Of a DNA stretch of 39,452 bases, positions 1 through 9,115 are shown piece by piece. The stretch is from Acidobacteriota bacterium (GTDB lineage: Bacteria; Acidobacteriota; Terriglobia; Terriglobales; Acidobacteriaceae). Within the stretch, counting starts at the first letter, position 1. Each line of letters starts with the position of its first letter. The DNA lies in contig JAFDVV010000001.1 of assembly GCA_018268775.1 (NCBI GenBank), forward strand, positions 1-39,452. Reading direction: 5' to 3'. The notes beneath the pieces are model-generated. The model did no database searches and had not been told where the DNA came from. It saw only the letters and a list, made by a program, of their open reading frames with translations. The position numbers and the translations under genes were made by a program.

Positions 1-1236
1 GTGCTGCTCGACATCTGGCTGCCCGACAAGGACGGTCTCGAAACACTGGGCGAGATGCGGCGCGGCGAGAGCACAAACGCTCCCGAGGTCGTCATCATCA
101 GCGGCCACGGGACCATCGAGTCGGCAGTGAGGGCGACCAAACTCGGCGCCTACGACTTTCTCGAAAAGCCGCTCTCGCTCGATCGCACGCTGATCGTCGT
201 GAAGAACGCCATGCAGGCCCGGCGCATGCGCGAGGACAACGCGGAATTCGCACGCCAGCTTGCGGCAAGAAACAACGTGACCGGCCAGAGCGTTGCGATG
301 AAGGCGCTGCGCCAGCAGATCAAGTTGATGGCCCCCACCAACGGTCGCGTGCTCATCTTCGGCGAGAGCGGGACCGGCAAAGAGCTGATCGGCCGCGCCA
401 TGCACTCCGCCAGTCTCCGCAAAGACCGCCCATTTGTCGAGCTGAACTGCGCCGCCATCCCCGAGGACTATATCGAAAGCGAACTCTTCGGCTACCGGCA
501 CGGAGCCATCTCCGGCGGCCCACAGGAGAAGCGCGGCACCTTCGAACGCGCCGACGGCGGCACGCTCTTCCTCGACGAGGTCGGCGATATGAGCCTCAAG
601 ACGCAGGCCAAAGTGCTGCGCACGCTCGACGAGCAGCGTTTTTTGCCCGTGGGCGCGTCGCATCCTGTACACGTCGATGTGCGCGTCATCGCGGCCACAA
701 ACAAAGACCTTGAGGACGAGATCGCGCGCGGCAACTTTCGCGAAGACCTCTTCTACCGCCTCAACGTCATTCCGTTTTACGTGCCGCCGCTTCGCGACCG
801 CAAGGAAGACATACCGCTCCTCGTCAAAGAATTCCTCGAAGAGTTCGGGCAGCAGTACGGCCGGCCCCACGTTGAGATGACCGAAGACGCTTTGAACTCC
901 CTGCGACAGTACCACTGGCCCGGCAACGTTCGCGAACTGCGCAACCTCGTCGAGCGCGTCCTCATACTGAACCCGAAGGTGCAGCGCATCGAGAAGAAGC
1001 ATCTGCCGATGCTGGTCTACCGTGGCCCAAAGCTGACGGAATCGGGAAGAATCAGCACGAAGACTGAGGAGTTTTCAAGCCTGGTCGAGGCGCGCGAGGC
1101 CTACGAGCGCGACTTCATCCTGAAGAAGCTGGACGAGTTCCACGGCAACGTGAGCCGCGCAGCCGAGGGTCTGGGGCTCGAGCGCAGCCATCTGTACCGC
1201 AAGATGAAGGCGCTCGGCGTCAGCATCAAAGAATAG
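1..1236 (+). CDS. NtrX-like sigma54-dependent response regulator (5'-truncated)
   Basis: This is an NtrC/NtrX-family transcription activator whose beginning lies outside the window; the GTG at position 1 is probably an internal Val codon. The surviving receiver half shows the phospho-acceptor Asp in LLDIWLPDKDG (residue 4) and the conserved Lys in EKPLS. The AAA+ domain follows, with Walker A GESGTGKE (about residues 121-128) and Walker B GGTLFLDEVGDM. The C terminus carries a Fis-type helix-turn-helix (NVSRAAEGLGLERSHLYRKM). Oddly, the sigma54-contacting loop reads GAISGG instead of GAFTGA, so coupling to sigma54 may be altered. A cognate histidine kinase is probably encoded upstream, outside the window. 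ftsK follows about 200 bp downstream. The family is certain; the NtrX subgroup is inferred from overall resemblance. Confidence 0.92.
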   Translation: MLLDIWLPDKDGLETLGEMRRGESTNAPEVVIISGHGTIESAVRATKLGAYDFLEKPLSLDRTLIVVKNAMQARRMREDNAEFARQLAARNNVTGQSVAMKALRQQIKLMAPTNGRVLIFGESGTGKELIGRAMHSASLRKDRPFVELNCAAIPEDYIESELFGYRHGAISGGPQEKRGTFERADGGTLFLDEVGDMSLKTQAKVLRTLDEQRFLPVGASHPVHVDVRVIAATNKDLEDEIARGNFREDLFYRLNVIPFYVPPLRDRKEDIPLLVKEFLEEFGQQYGRPHVEMTEDALNSLRQYHWPGNVRELRNLVERVLILNPKVQRIEKKHLPMLVYRGPKLTESGRISTKTEEFSSLVEAREAYERDFILKKLDEFHGNVSRAAEGLGLERSHLYRKMKALGVSIKE

Positions 1237-1330
1237 CGGCTTCGAATACCGGTCTCCCGGCATGGTTTGTATCCAGATACCTGTCACCTAGATTTTCGAT
1301 TTAGCTTCGTCTACCCCGCCGCCGGGCTGG

Positions 1331-1336
1331 GATAAT
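1331..1336 (+). promoter_or_regulatory. Possible -10 box for ftsK
   Basis: GATAAT, a close match to the bacterial -10 consensus, lies about 100 bp before the preferred ftsK start in the gap after the regulator gene. No convincing -35 hexamer is seen at 16-18 bp. Confidence 0.3.
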
Positions 1337-1436
1337 CGAAGGTGCTCTGGTGGTTCACAGCCTCGGTGGCGATCGCTCCAGCCGGCCGGCACAAAGGCGC
1401 GGCTCCGCTACGAGAGAGAGGCTGCGCGAACCCCCG

Positions 1437-4070
1437 ATGAAGACCTTAAGACTCGTCTCAACGCCAACCCGCAATCGACGACTGAACGAGATTATCGGGC
1501 TGACCGTGCTTGTCAGCGCTGGACTTCTTCTGCTGGCACTGGTCAGCTATACGCCTACCGATCGCTCCTTCAACACGGTTGGCGGCTACATCTCCGGACG
1601 GCCCGCGCACAACTGGACTGGAATCGCGGGCGCGTATCTCTCCGACAGCATGCTGCAGATCGTCGGAATCGCGGCGTTCTTTCTTCCTCTCGTCGTCGGA
1701 CGGCTCGGCGTCTGCTGGATGATGTCGCGCCCAGCCGGCTCGCCTCTCGCCAAGACAGTCGGCCTTGCCATGTGGATCGTCTTCGGTCCCGCGGCGATCG
1801 CGCTTCTTCCAGGACACCTGCTCTGGCGCGGAGCGCTGCCAATCGAAGGCATCAGCGGACGCCTGCTTGCGGACATGCTCGTCTCGTTCCTCAACCTCCC
1901 CGGTGCCTCCATCGTGCTGGCGCTGATGGTGGCTCTCTCGCTTTACCTCGCGACGACATTCACCTTCAACACCGCGCGCGAATGGGCGACGATGCGCTTC
2001 GGCTTTGCGCAGAGGTTGTGGGAGCGCTGGACAGCATGGCGCGAACGCCGCCGCGGCGCAAACCTGCCCACAGAGGAGTACGGAACGAAGCGCGAACGCG
2101 CAGAGATGCGTGCCCAGCGCGAGCACGAGTTTGAAGAGCGCAAAGCACGCGAAGCCGAAGAAAAGTTGCGCCAGCCGAACACAACATTGCTTGGCAGCCT
2201 CTTCGGCTGGTTGAGCCGCAGAAAACGCGCCGACGCGCAGGCGCAGACCGAAGAGACAATGCGTCCTGTCGCGGAGTCTTCGATCTTTCAGGCCATGCCG
2301 CGCACCATGGTCGATGCCCCACCCGTCACTCCGCTCAGCACGGCAACCGCAGCCGCGGCGCCCTTTGCCGAAGCGCTTGCAAAGGCCGCCGCGCCTGCTC
2401 GTGCCATCGACGATGCAACCAACTTCAGGGAGAGCTTTCACGAATCCGCACCTGTACGCGAAACCGCGCCGCCGCCCGCGAAGAAGAACGTTCAGGAGAT
2501 TCGTCCCGCTGCCATTCCGGCTCCATCTCAGATGGAGGACGCAATCTCCTTCGGCAAGCGCGCCGACGCCGACATCAAGGCCGTCGCCATCACGCCGAAG
2601 AGCGTTCGCGGCTACAAGCTGCCGCCCTCCTCACTGCTCTACCGCAGCGATGAGCATGCCACTGTGCGCGAAGACGCTTTGCGCGAAGAGGCGCGCATCC
2701 TGGTCGAGAAGTGCGCCGAGTTCGACGTCGACGGCCAGGTCACGCACATCAATCCCGGCCCCGTCGTCACCACCTTCGAGTTCAAGCCCGATGCCGGCGT
2801 AAAGTATGCACGCGTCACCGGCCTGGCCGACGACCTCTGCCTCGCCATGGCCGCCGAAAGCATCCTCATCGAGCGCATGGCCGGCAAATCCACCGTCGGC
2901 ATTCAGGTGCCTAACTCCGAGCGTGAGACCATCTGGCTGCGCGACGTCGTCGAGTGCGAGAGCTTCGCGCAGTCAAAGTCGCGCCTGCCCATCGCCCTCG
3001 GCAAGGACATCAACGGACGCATTGTCACCGCCGACCTCGCCGCCATGCCACACGTGCTCATCGCGGGATCCACCGGCTCCGGTAAATCGGTCGCGATCAA
3101 TGCCATGATCATGAGCGTGCTCTTCAAGTCCACGCCCGAGCAGGTGCGCATGATCCTCGTTGACCCCAAGCGCGTCGAGCTCGGTATGTACGAGGGCATT
3201 CCGCACCTCTTCACGCCGATCATCACCGAGGCCAAGCTCGCAGCCAACGCTCTGCGCAACGCCGTCAAGGAGATGGAGCGCCGCCTCAAGCTTCTTGCCG
3301 CCAACCACGTTCGCAATATCGACCAGTTCAACAAGCTCTTCGACCACGGCAGCGGTCACCTCTTCGAGGACGTCAACCAGGAGCCGCTGCCCTACATCAT
3401 GATCATCATCGACGAGCTTGCCGACCTGATGATGCTCGATCGCGCCAACGTCGAAGAGGCGATCACGCGCCTCGCACAGATGGCGCGCGCAGTCGGTATT
3501 CATCTCGTGCTCGCAACGCAGCGGCCTTCCGTCGACGTCATCACCGGCCTCATCAAGGCAAACGTCCCCACGCGCATGAGTTTCCGTCTCGCCACTAAGG
3601 TCGACTCACGCACCATCATCGACTCCAACGGGGCCGAAAGCCTGCTGGGACGCGGCGACATGCTCTATCTGCCGCCTGGCACCAGCCGCGTGCAGCGCGT
3701 TCACGCTCCCTTCGTCACCGAGAAGGAGATATCCTCCGTTACCGAATTCTGGAAGGCGCAGGGCGAGGCCGAGTACGTACACGGCTTCCTCGAAGGCCCC
3801 AAGGACGAAGCCGGACGCGATGTTGAAGGTGGCTCAGGCGGCGACGACAACGACCCGATGTACGACGATGCTGTCCGTCTCGTCTTCGAGTTCGGCAAGG
3901 CGTCCACCTCGCTCTTGCAGCGACGTCTGCGCATCGGCTACGGCCGCGCGGCCCACCTGATCGACCTGATGTACAACGATGGCCTGGTCGGGCCGGCAGA
4001 TGGCTCGAAGCCGCGCGAACTGCTGAAGCCAGCGAGCTGGCTGAAAGAGGTCGACACCGTCTCGCAGTAA
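1437..4070 (+). CDS. ftsK: DNA translocase FtsK
   Basis: FtsK is a septum-anchored, ATP-driven double-stranded-DNA pump that clears chromosome ends from the division site and activates XerCD at dif. The 877-residue protein has about four hydrophobic segments in the first 180 residues, then a charged Ala/Pro/Glu-rich linker (about 200-390). The RecA-like motor has Walker A GSTGSGKS at residues 544-551 and the Walker B run IMIIIDELADLMM. A winged-helix gamma domain at the C terminus (from FEFGKASTSLLQRRLRIGYG) would read KOPS sequences. An in-frame GTG at 1350 would add 29 Arg/Ser-rich residues; the ATG at 1437 is preferred because it sits directly before the basic N terminus and first membrane helix. 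The stop codon is 2 bp from the stop of the convergent gene. Confidence 0.95.
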   Translation: MKTLRLVSTPTRNRRLNEIIGLTVLVSAGLLLLALVSYTPTDRSFNTVGGYISGRPAHNWTGIAGAYLSDSMLQIVGIAAFFLPLVVGRLGVCWMMSRPAGSPLAKTVGLAMWIVFGPAAIALLPGHLLWRGALPIEGISGRLLADMLVSFLNLPGASIVLALMVALSLYLATTFTFNTAREWATMRFGFAQRLWERWTAWRERRRGANLPTEEYGTKRERAEMRAQREHEFEERKAREAEEKLRQPNTTLLGSLFGWLSRRKRADAQAQTEETMRPVAESSIFQAMPRTMVDAPPVTPLSTATAAAAPFAEALAKAAAPARAIDDATNFRESFHESAPVRETAPPPAKKNVQEIRPAAIPAPSQMEDAISFGKRADADIKAVAITPKSVRGYKLPPSSLLYRSDEHATVREDALREEARILVEKCAEFDVDGQVTHINPGPVVTTFEFKPDAGVKYARVTGLADDLCLAMAAESILIERMAGKSTVGIQVPNSERETIWLRDVVECESFAQSKSRLPIALGKDINGRIVTADLAAMPHVLIAGSTGSGKSVAINAMIMSVLFKSTPEQVRMILVDPKRVELGMYEGIPHLFTPIITEAKLAANALRNAVKEMERRLKLLAANHVRNIDQFNKLFDHGSGHLFEDVNQEPLPYIMIIIDELADLMMLDRANVEEAITRLAQMARAVGIHLVLATQRPSVDVITGLIKANVPTRMSFRLATKVDSRTIIDSNGAESLLGRGDMLYLPPGTSRVQRVHAPFVTEKEISSVTEFWKAQGEAEYVHGFLEGPKDEAGRDVEGGSGGDDNDPMYDDAVRLVFEFGKASTSLLQRRLRIGYGRAAHLIDLMYNDGLVGPADGSKPRELLKPASWLKEVDTVSQ

Positions 4071-4072
4071 GC

Positions 4073-5362
4073 TCAGCGCGGTATGTGCCGCGTTGAGCGC
4101 AAAGCAATAATGGCCAGCACGCAAATGACTACGAGAAAGACGATCCAGACCAGCTCCGGATGCCTCTCCGTTGCCGCTCTTGTGTCGGGCCTCGATATGT
4201 AAACCGGATTCTGTTGCTCCGCTCCAACTCTCGCAACCTGAATCATCCCGTCGAGCGAGAGCGTGCGGGCGAAATCGTACTGCGGCGCAGGCAACGCCGC
4301 GTCGCCATAGAAGAGCGTCAGCGCAACCGTAGACGCCGCGTCGAAACAGAGACGACGCTCGCGCATCTCCAGCCGGACGGACTTGATGGGAAGCGGCCTG
4401 TCGTCGCCGTTGTCGACTGTCACCTCCACCTCGGCGGCGCTCTGCAGGTTCGAGCCAAGCGTCGCCGGCACGCTGAGGCTCTGCTGCCGGATCTCGCGAC
4501 CAGCCTGGGTCATCTGCACGCGCATAATGCTTCCATCGATCGTCTCGCCGCTTGACGGCGAAGTGCCCACCGCATGGTCGGTCACAGTCACATTGCGGCT
4601 GAAGTTGGAGCTGAAACCGGGAGGCAACACGAACGTGACCCGTTCAACGGGCACACGCTGAGGCAGCGAAAACACGGCGACCGTCTGCCTGCCTCGTTGC
4701 ACAACTGCGCTCGTCTCCGCCGCAAGAGCGTAGACGGTCTGGGCTTCGCGACTTGGAGGAACACGAGCACCCAACACTATCTGAGGCGTGTACCGCACCG
4801 GCGCCGATCGCGGCGCGGACGAAACCTTCATCTCTATATGCAGATAAGGGAAGCTCGACTCCTCCAGCGGCAGCGTTGTGCTGCGCGAGAGATGCTGCGA
4901 CGCCAGGTCGAACAACGTAAACTGTCCCAGCCTCGTCCCCGTCGCTCCTGGCGAACTCACGCCCGTTACCGTCGCCGTCGCGATAAAGTCTCTTCCCGCC
5001 AGATCAAGCGCAACCGTGGTGTAAGGCCGGTCAGGCATCGCCAGATCGAAGGCAATCGCTCCGTTCCTCATCCCAAGGTTCAGAACGCCCGCCGGCTGCG
5101 TGTCTGGTTGCTCCGGCTCGCTGAGCGTCACGGCATACGGAACGTCCCGCGCTCCAACCGTCTGCGGATACAGCCTAATGTCCTTCAAAGAGGTGGCAGC
5201 ATGCTCAAACATCGCCGCATCGATCACAGCGCAGTTCAACCCAGACCCAGCGGGGACGACGGAACGCTGATAGCGAAAATACTGCGGCACTGGCTCAACC
5301 ACCGAAGCTGGACGCGCCCCGGTCTGCCACAGAAGAAGCGCTGCTAAGAAAAGACACCTCAC
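4073..5362 (-). CDS. DUF3999-family exported membrane-anchored protein
   Basis: This 429-residue protein is of unknown biochemical function. It opens with a short signal peptide (MRCLFLAALLLWQTGARP), has a long beta-rich extracytoplasmic region and ends with one membrane helix (VWIVFLVVICVLAIIAL) and a basic tail. That layout and the sequence resemble DUF3999. DUF3999 genes are often found beside DUF2339 genes, as here: the GTG start overlaps the DUF2339 stop by 4 bp (GTGA), indicating translational coupling. The two products may form a cell-envelope complex, which is inference. The stop is 2 bp from the convergent ftsK stop, so there is no room for a private terminator. Confidence 0.75.
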   Translation of the reverse strand: MRCLFLAALLLWQTGARPASVVEPVPQYFRYQRSVVPAGSGLNCAVIDAAMFEHAATSLKDIRLYPQTVGARDVPYAVTLSEPEQPDTQPAGVLNLGMRNGAIAFDLAMPDRPYTTVALDLAGRDFIATATVTGVSSPGATGTRLGQFTLFDLASQHLSRSTTLPLEESSFPYLHIEMKVSSAPRSAPVRYTPQIVLGARVPPSREAQTVYALAAETSAVVQRGRQTVAVFSLPQRVPVERVTFVLPPGFSSNFSRNVTVTDHAVGTSPSSGETIDGSIMRVQMTQAGREIRQQSLSVPATLGSNLQSAAEVEVTVDNGDDRPLPIKSVRLEMRERRLCFDAASTVALTLFYGDAALPAPQYDFARTLSLDGMIQVARVGAEQQNPVYISRPDTRAATERHPELVWIVFLVVICVLAIIALRSTRHIPR

Positions 5363-7491
5363 TGGCCGCGCTCTCCTTCGGGGCGATTGGCGGAATCGGA
5401 AGATGCCTCACTCTTCTGCGTTTCGCGCAACGACAACCAATCCTTCTGGTAGGCAAAACTGATCGTCATCAACAGCGCTCCCAGCGCAAGAAAGCTCGCA
5501 AAGCGATAGCCCTGGCTGAGATTCCGCATGTCGTACAAAAACGTCTTCCCAATGCTGAAGACCAGCAGTGCCAGCGCCTGCCAGCGCACAAACGCCGAAC
5601 GTCGCCAGAATCCAACCGCCAGCAGCGCGGCTCCATACACCATTAGAAATCCCGACACCGCCAGCGCACGGCGGAGTTCCATGTCGGGGTCGGACCTTGC
5701 AACCTGCCACAACGCTCCAACCTCGCGCACGCCGGTAAGCACTGCAATCAGGTTGATCGCGATCACCGATCCGCCCGAGAGTTGCGCCCACACAAGCGAC
5801 GCCCCATCCACCAGTGCAATGCGAAACGCCGCCCATGCAACCGCGCCAAGAACTGCAAGTCCAACCAGGGCCATGCCGAAGTCGGAATTTTCAAATGCCG
5901 CATGAGGTGCGGTGCCATAGCGCGAAGTCGCGACCTCGCGCAGCGCAAGAAGCACCGCAAGCGCGTCCACAGCCAGCAATGCGGCAAAGGAGAACCGCGT
6001 CCAGACCTCCCTTAGCTCTTCTCCGGCAGCACACGCCCGTAGGACCATCCATGCGGTTCCACTAAATGCCGCAACGCCGATCAGCGCCGTTGCCAGGTTG
6101 CGATTCAGCAAAGGCGCGGTCATCGCATTGTCGAACCAATACGGCGCCGCAATCACTCCACCCAGCCCAAGAACAAGCGAGCCCGCAGAGAGCCATCGCA
6201 GCACACCGCTCGCATTCGAGTGCGCCACGTCCTTCTCTGTGCGGGCCGCGCCAACCCGCAACGCCACCCACAGAAGCGCCACGCCCTCCACTAGCCACGC
6301 AACCGTTATCCAACGTCCGCTGGCCTTCAGAGGAATGGCGATCGTCAAAAAAACGACGGCCAGTGAAAGATGCACTGCCGCGGCAACTGCCCCCTGAGGG
6401 ATTCGCGTGATCAACAGATACGCCGCCGCAAGAACGAGCATGAGCCACGGCAAAAACCAGTGCCGTCCGGAATCCTGCATCACCGAGTAAAGCGCAAGCG
6501 ACACAAACGCCGCATTCGCAACCGGAAGCAGAATATCGCGCACATGCGGACCGGCACGGCGCAAAAACCTTCTTGAACCTTCGTCCTGCGGCACAGGCGT
6601 TCCCACCGAGGCGCTTACAAACACAAGGAAAAAGAGGCCGATAAACACCGTCGTCACAGCAAAAGCAGGCTCATGGAAAAACGTCCAATACCACCCGATG
6701 AAGTACGCGACTGTCGCCGGGAACGCGCCGAACAGCAGCCGCGCCCACGGCTTCACCCGAACCAGCAGAACTGTCGCCAAATCGATTGCCAATAGATAGG
6801 TGAAGAGAAATATCTCGTGATCGCCCCCGGTTGAAAGCAGCAGCGGCGTCGCCAATCCGCCAGCCAAAGCATAGGCTGCCAGCAACTCTGCATCCTGCGA
6901 CCAAGCCATGTAAGCGTTCCAAGCCGTGACCAGAATCATCCCGGCGAGCGCGGCGCTTGACGGCAGCAGATGATAAAGCTGGAACGCCGCCCAGAGCGAC
7001 AGATACAACACACCCGTTCCGACCGCCTTAAGCGAGTACGAGAACGCCGGAAAGCCCTTGCGGCGAAAACGCTCCGACCAAACCACAACCCCGGTCCCGG
7101 CAATTAGACCAATCAGAATGCGGCCTACCGGGCCGATCCACTGGTTGTCGATTGCCAGTTTCAAGCCAAGCGTCGCCGCAAACAACAGAGCGACGATTCC
7201 AATCCTGTTGAAGACCTGCGCCCCCAATCGGCTCTCCAGCGATCCTTTCGCCTTGGCAGGCACAGAGCTATCGGCAACCGACGGCCGCCCGGCCGCCTCG
7301 CTGTGCCGAATGACGGGCGGAGCAATGGGCGGTGGCGGTGGCAAAGGTGCAACCGGCCGGACACCTGCTCGCATCGCAGCCAGCTCGCGCTCAAGCTGAC
7401 TGACGCGCGCGGCAAGCTGTTTCAACTCTGCTGCCATTCCGGCTTCGTCGGCACGGCCCTGCGGTTGGCTGGAACTCTCCTCCGAACCCAT
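5359..7491 (-). CDS. DUF2339-family polytopic membrane protein
   Basis: This is a large (710-residue) integral membrane protein of unknown function. The N terminus is a short coiled coil (AELKQLAARVSQLERELAAM) and a Pro-rich stretch (PLPPPPPIAPP), followed from about residue 90 by some 20 hydrophobic helices. This is the typical DUF2339 plan. The open frame extends further upstream to 7638, but that stretch is basic and low-complexity. The ATG at 7491 (MGSEESSSQP) fits the family better and has a TACATT box 7 nt upstream. It is divergent from the receiver-Hpt gene, with only 76 bp between the two starts, and is coupled to the DUF3999 gene downstream. Confidence 0.82.
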   Translation of the reverse strand: MGSEESSSQPQGRADEAGMAAELKQLAARVSQLERELAAMRAGVRPVAPLPPPPPIAPPVIRHSEAAGRPSVADSSVPAKAKGSLESRLGAQVFNRIGIVALLFAATLGLKLAIDNQWIGPVGRILIGLIAGTGVVVWSERFRRKGFPAFSYSLKAVGTGVLYLSLWAAFQLYHLLPSSAALAGMILVTAWNAYMAWSQDAELLAAYALAGGLATPLLLSTGGDHEIFLFTYLLAIDLATVLLVRVKPWARLLFGAFPATVAYFIGWYWTFFHEPAFAVTTVFIGLFFLVFVSASVGTPVPQDEGSRRFLRRAGPHVRDILLPVANAAFVSLALYSVMQDSGRHWFLPWLMLVLAAAYLLITRIPQGAVAAAVHLSLAVVFLTIAIPLKASGRWITVAWLVEGVALLWVALRVGAARTEKDVAHSNASGVLRWLSAGSLVLGLGGVIAAPYWFDNAMTAPLLNRNLATALIGVAAFSGTAWMVLRACAAGEELREVWTRFSFAALLAVDALAVLLALREVATSRYGTAPHAAFENSDFGMALVGLAVLGAVAWAAFRIALVDGASLVWAQLSGGSVIAINLIAVLTGVREVGALWQVARSDPDMELRRALAVSGFLMVYGAALLAVGFWRRSAFVRWQALALLVFSIGKTFLYDMRNLSQGYRFASFLALGALLMTISFAYQKDWLSLRETQKSEASSDSANRPEGERGQ

Positions 7492-7498
7492 GGCAACT

Positions 7499-7504
7499 AA
7501 TGTA
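7499..7504 (-). promoter_or_regulatory. TACATT -10-like box, 7 nt before DUF2339 start
   Basis: Read on the minus strand, TACATT is followed by 7 nt and the ATG at 7491. No Shine-Dalgarno sequence is present, so the transcript may start at or near the start codon. Confidence 0.3.
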
Positions 7505-7553
7505 CCGCCTGCGCCATGCCTGTGGCAGCGAAAACGGCGCGCCGTGTCTCTGG

Positions 7554-7559
7554 TACTCT
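7554..7559 (+). promoter_or_regulatory. TACTCT -10-like box, 8 nt before receiver-Hpt start
   Basis: TACTCT lies 8 nt upstream of the ATG at 7568. The intervening bases are pyrimidine-rich and contain no ribosome-binding site, which fits a leaderless or nearly leaderless mRNA. Confidence 0.3.
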
Positions 7560-7567
7560 TTGCCCAC

Positions 7568-8290
7568 ATGGCACCGTTGAAGATTCTCGTTGTCGACGAC
7601 GACGCGCTCAGCCGCGAACTGATCGTCTTGCTACTCACCCACGCAGGTCACGCCGCCCAGGCTGTCGACTCAGGCGAAGCCGCGATCGCGCATCTCGTCG
7701 CGGCATCAAGCTCGCCCGGCCTCATCCTCACCGACTTGCAGATGCCCGGCATCTCCGGTGCCGTGCTCGCCGGCAAACTGCGTCAGACCGGATGCACCGC
7801 CACTCTGCTCGCCATGAGCGGAAGCAGGCCAGAAGACCATGCGTTGAACGGCTTCGATGGGTTCCTCCTCAAACCCTTCGACGTGGACACGCTCGAAGCC
7901 GTCATCGAAGGCACGTCCCTTACACAAAAGCCTGACGTCTCTTCTGACGCAACCGTGCTCGACCCCGAAACCCGGCGCAAACTCGCCGCAACCATGAAGC
8001 CTGAAAAGCTCTCCCAGCTCTACTACCTCTGCCTCAGCGACGTAAGAAAGCGGGTCGCCATCATGCGTCAGGCGGCAGCTACAAACGACGACACAACTTA
8101 CCGGCGCGAGGCCCATTCCATCAAAGGAGGGTGCGGCCTAATCGGCGCAACAGAACTGCAAACTATTGCAGCATCGGCAGAAGACCGTGGGATTGTTACT
8201 AATCATGTAGCTACGCTCGATGAAATCCTGGTGGCTTGCGATCGTCTGGAGCGTATGCTGGTCGCAAATCAACTAATCAGTCCAAGCTAG
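7568..8290 (+). CDS. Response regulator with C-terminal Hpt domain
   Basis: This 240-residue phosphorelay protein has a receiver domain (about 1-115) with acidic pocket DDD at 10-12, phospho-acceptor Asp56 in LTDLQMPG and Lys102 in LLKPF. It is followed by a histidine phosphotransfer domain (about 130-235) with His183 in EAHSIKGGCGLIG. Such proteins usually pass phosphate between a hybrid kinase and an output regulator; no kinase domain is present. The neighbour 22 bp downstream is a NarL-type regulator, so a local relay is plausible but inferred. The frame is open to 7490, but the ATG at 7568 begins exactly at the receiver fold (MAPLKILVVDDD) and is preferred. Confidence 0.88.
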   Translation: MAPLKILVVDDDALSRELIVLLLTHAGHAAQAVDSGEAAIAHLVAASSSPGLILTDLQMPGISGAVLAGKLRQTGCTATLLAMSGSRPEDHALNGFDGFLLKPFDVDTLEAVIEGTSLTQKPDVSSDATVLDPETRRKLAATMKPEKLSQLYYLCLSDVRKRVAIMRQAAATNDDTTYRREAHSIKGGCGLIGATELQTIAASAEDRGIVTNHVATLDEILVACDRLERMLVANQLISPS

Positions 8291-8300
8291 CAAGACCTGT

Positions 8301-8306
8301 AAGGAG
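8301..8306 (+). promoter_or_regulatory. Shine-Dalgarno sequence AAGGAG for the NarL-type regulator
   Basis: A strong AAGGAG lies 6 nt before the ATG at 8313 and fixes that start, in contrast to the SD-less genes on either side. Confidence 0.7.
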
Positions 8307-8312
8307 CCGCGC

Positions 8313-9020
8313 ATGAAGGAAGCCGTGAAGAAGTCTGCTGACAGTGCCAACACTCTCTCCCCGATTCGTGTCGTTGTCGCGGACGATCACCCAGTGGTTC
8401 GCTTTGGCGTCAAGAACATGCTCGAAAACGAGCCCGGCTTCGAGGTCGTCGGAGAGGCCGAGGACGGCGACGTCGCCATCACCGAAACTCTCGAGCGCGA
8501 GCCCGACATCCTTCTGCTCGACGTCATGATGCCCCGCCTCCCGGGCCTCGAAGCCCTGCGCGCCATCATGGAGAGATCTCCGCGGGTCAAGATCATCCTG
8601 CTCACCAGCACCATCACCACGCAGCAGATCATCGAAGCGCTGCAGATCGGCGCGCGCGGCATTGTGCTCAAGGACGCAGCGGCCTCCGACCTCTCGAAGT
8701 CCATGCGCGCCGTGCTCTCCGGCGACTACTGGATCGGCGGCGAGCGCGTCGTCAACCTTGTCGCCGCTCTCAATGAGTTGATGAAGCAGGCCGCTGCCGC
8801 CCCCGAGAAGAAGACCTACGGTCTTACTCCGCGCGAGCTCGAAGTTGTCACCTGCATCGTCGAAGGTTGCAGCAACAAGGATGTCGCCAAGCAGTTCGCC
8901 ATCAGCGAAGAGACCGTGAAGCGTCACCTCTCGAACATCTTCGACAAGACCGGTGTCTCGACGCGCCTTGAGCTCGCTCTCTTCGCCATCGCGCACAAGC
9001 TGGTCACGCTCGACAACTAA
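8313..9020 (+). CDS. NarL/FixJ-type response regulator
   Basis: This 235-residue two-component transcription regulator has an N-terminal receiver (about 18-135) with Asp70 in LLLDVMMP as the phosphorylation site, DD at 24-25, a conserved Thr in LLTSTITT and Lys in VLKDAAAS. A LuxR-type helix-turn-helix follows (about 170-230: LTPRELEVVTCIVEGCSNKD through EETVKRHLSNIF), which binds DNA as a dimer. It follows the receiver-Hpt gene by 22 bp and has its own Shine-Dalgarno site, so co-transcription is likely. Target genes cannot be deduced from the sequence. Confidence 0.93.
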   Translation: MKEAVKKSADSANTLSPIRVVVADDHPVVRFGVKNMLENEPGFEVVGEAEDGDVAITETLEREPDILLLDVMMPRLPGLEALRAIMERSPRVKIILLTSTITTQQIIEALQIGARGIVLKDAAASDLSKSMRAVLSGDYWIGGERVVNLVAALNELMKQAAAAPEKKTYGLTPRELEVVTCIVEGCSNKDVAKQFAISEETVKRHLSNIFDKTGVSTRLELALFAIAHKLVTLDN

Positions 9021-9030
9021 TGCCCCACGT

Positions 9031-9072
9031 CGTCACTCTGAGCCGCAGGCGAAGAATCCCCGTAGTTTGCAT
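9031..9072 (+). repeat. TGTCATTYYG-family interspersed repeat, copy 1
   Basis: The segment runs CGTCACTCTGAG..., then GCGAAGAATCCC and GTAGTTTGCAT. It closely matches 16678-16720 and belongs to the family also seen near 32557, 32655, 34323 and 38543. It lies just upstream of the ypdA-like gene. Confidence 0.7.
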
Positions 9073-9103
9073 CTGCGATCGCAGCTCTCTCTCGCGCATT
9101 CAG

Positions 9104-9109
9104 TAAGAT
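9104..9109 (+). promoter_or_regulatory. TAAGAT -10-like box, 6 nt before ypdA-like start
   Basis: TAAGAT is followed by 6 nt and the ATG at 9116. The spacing would place transcription initiation at or beside the start codon. Confidence 0.35.
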
Positions 9110-9115
9110 GAAGAG

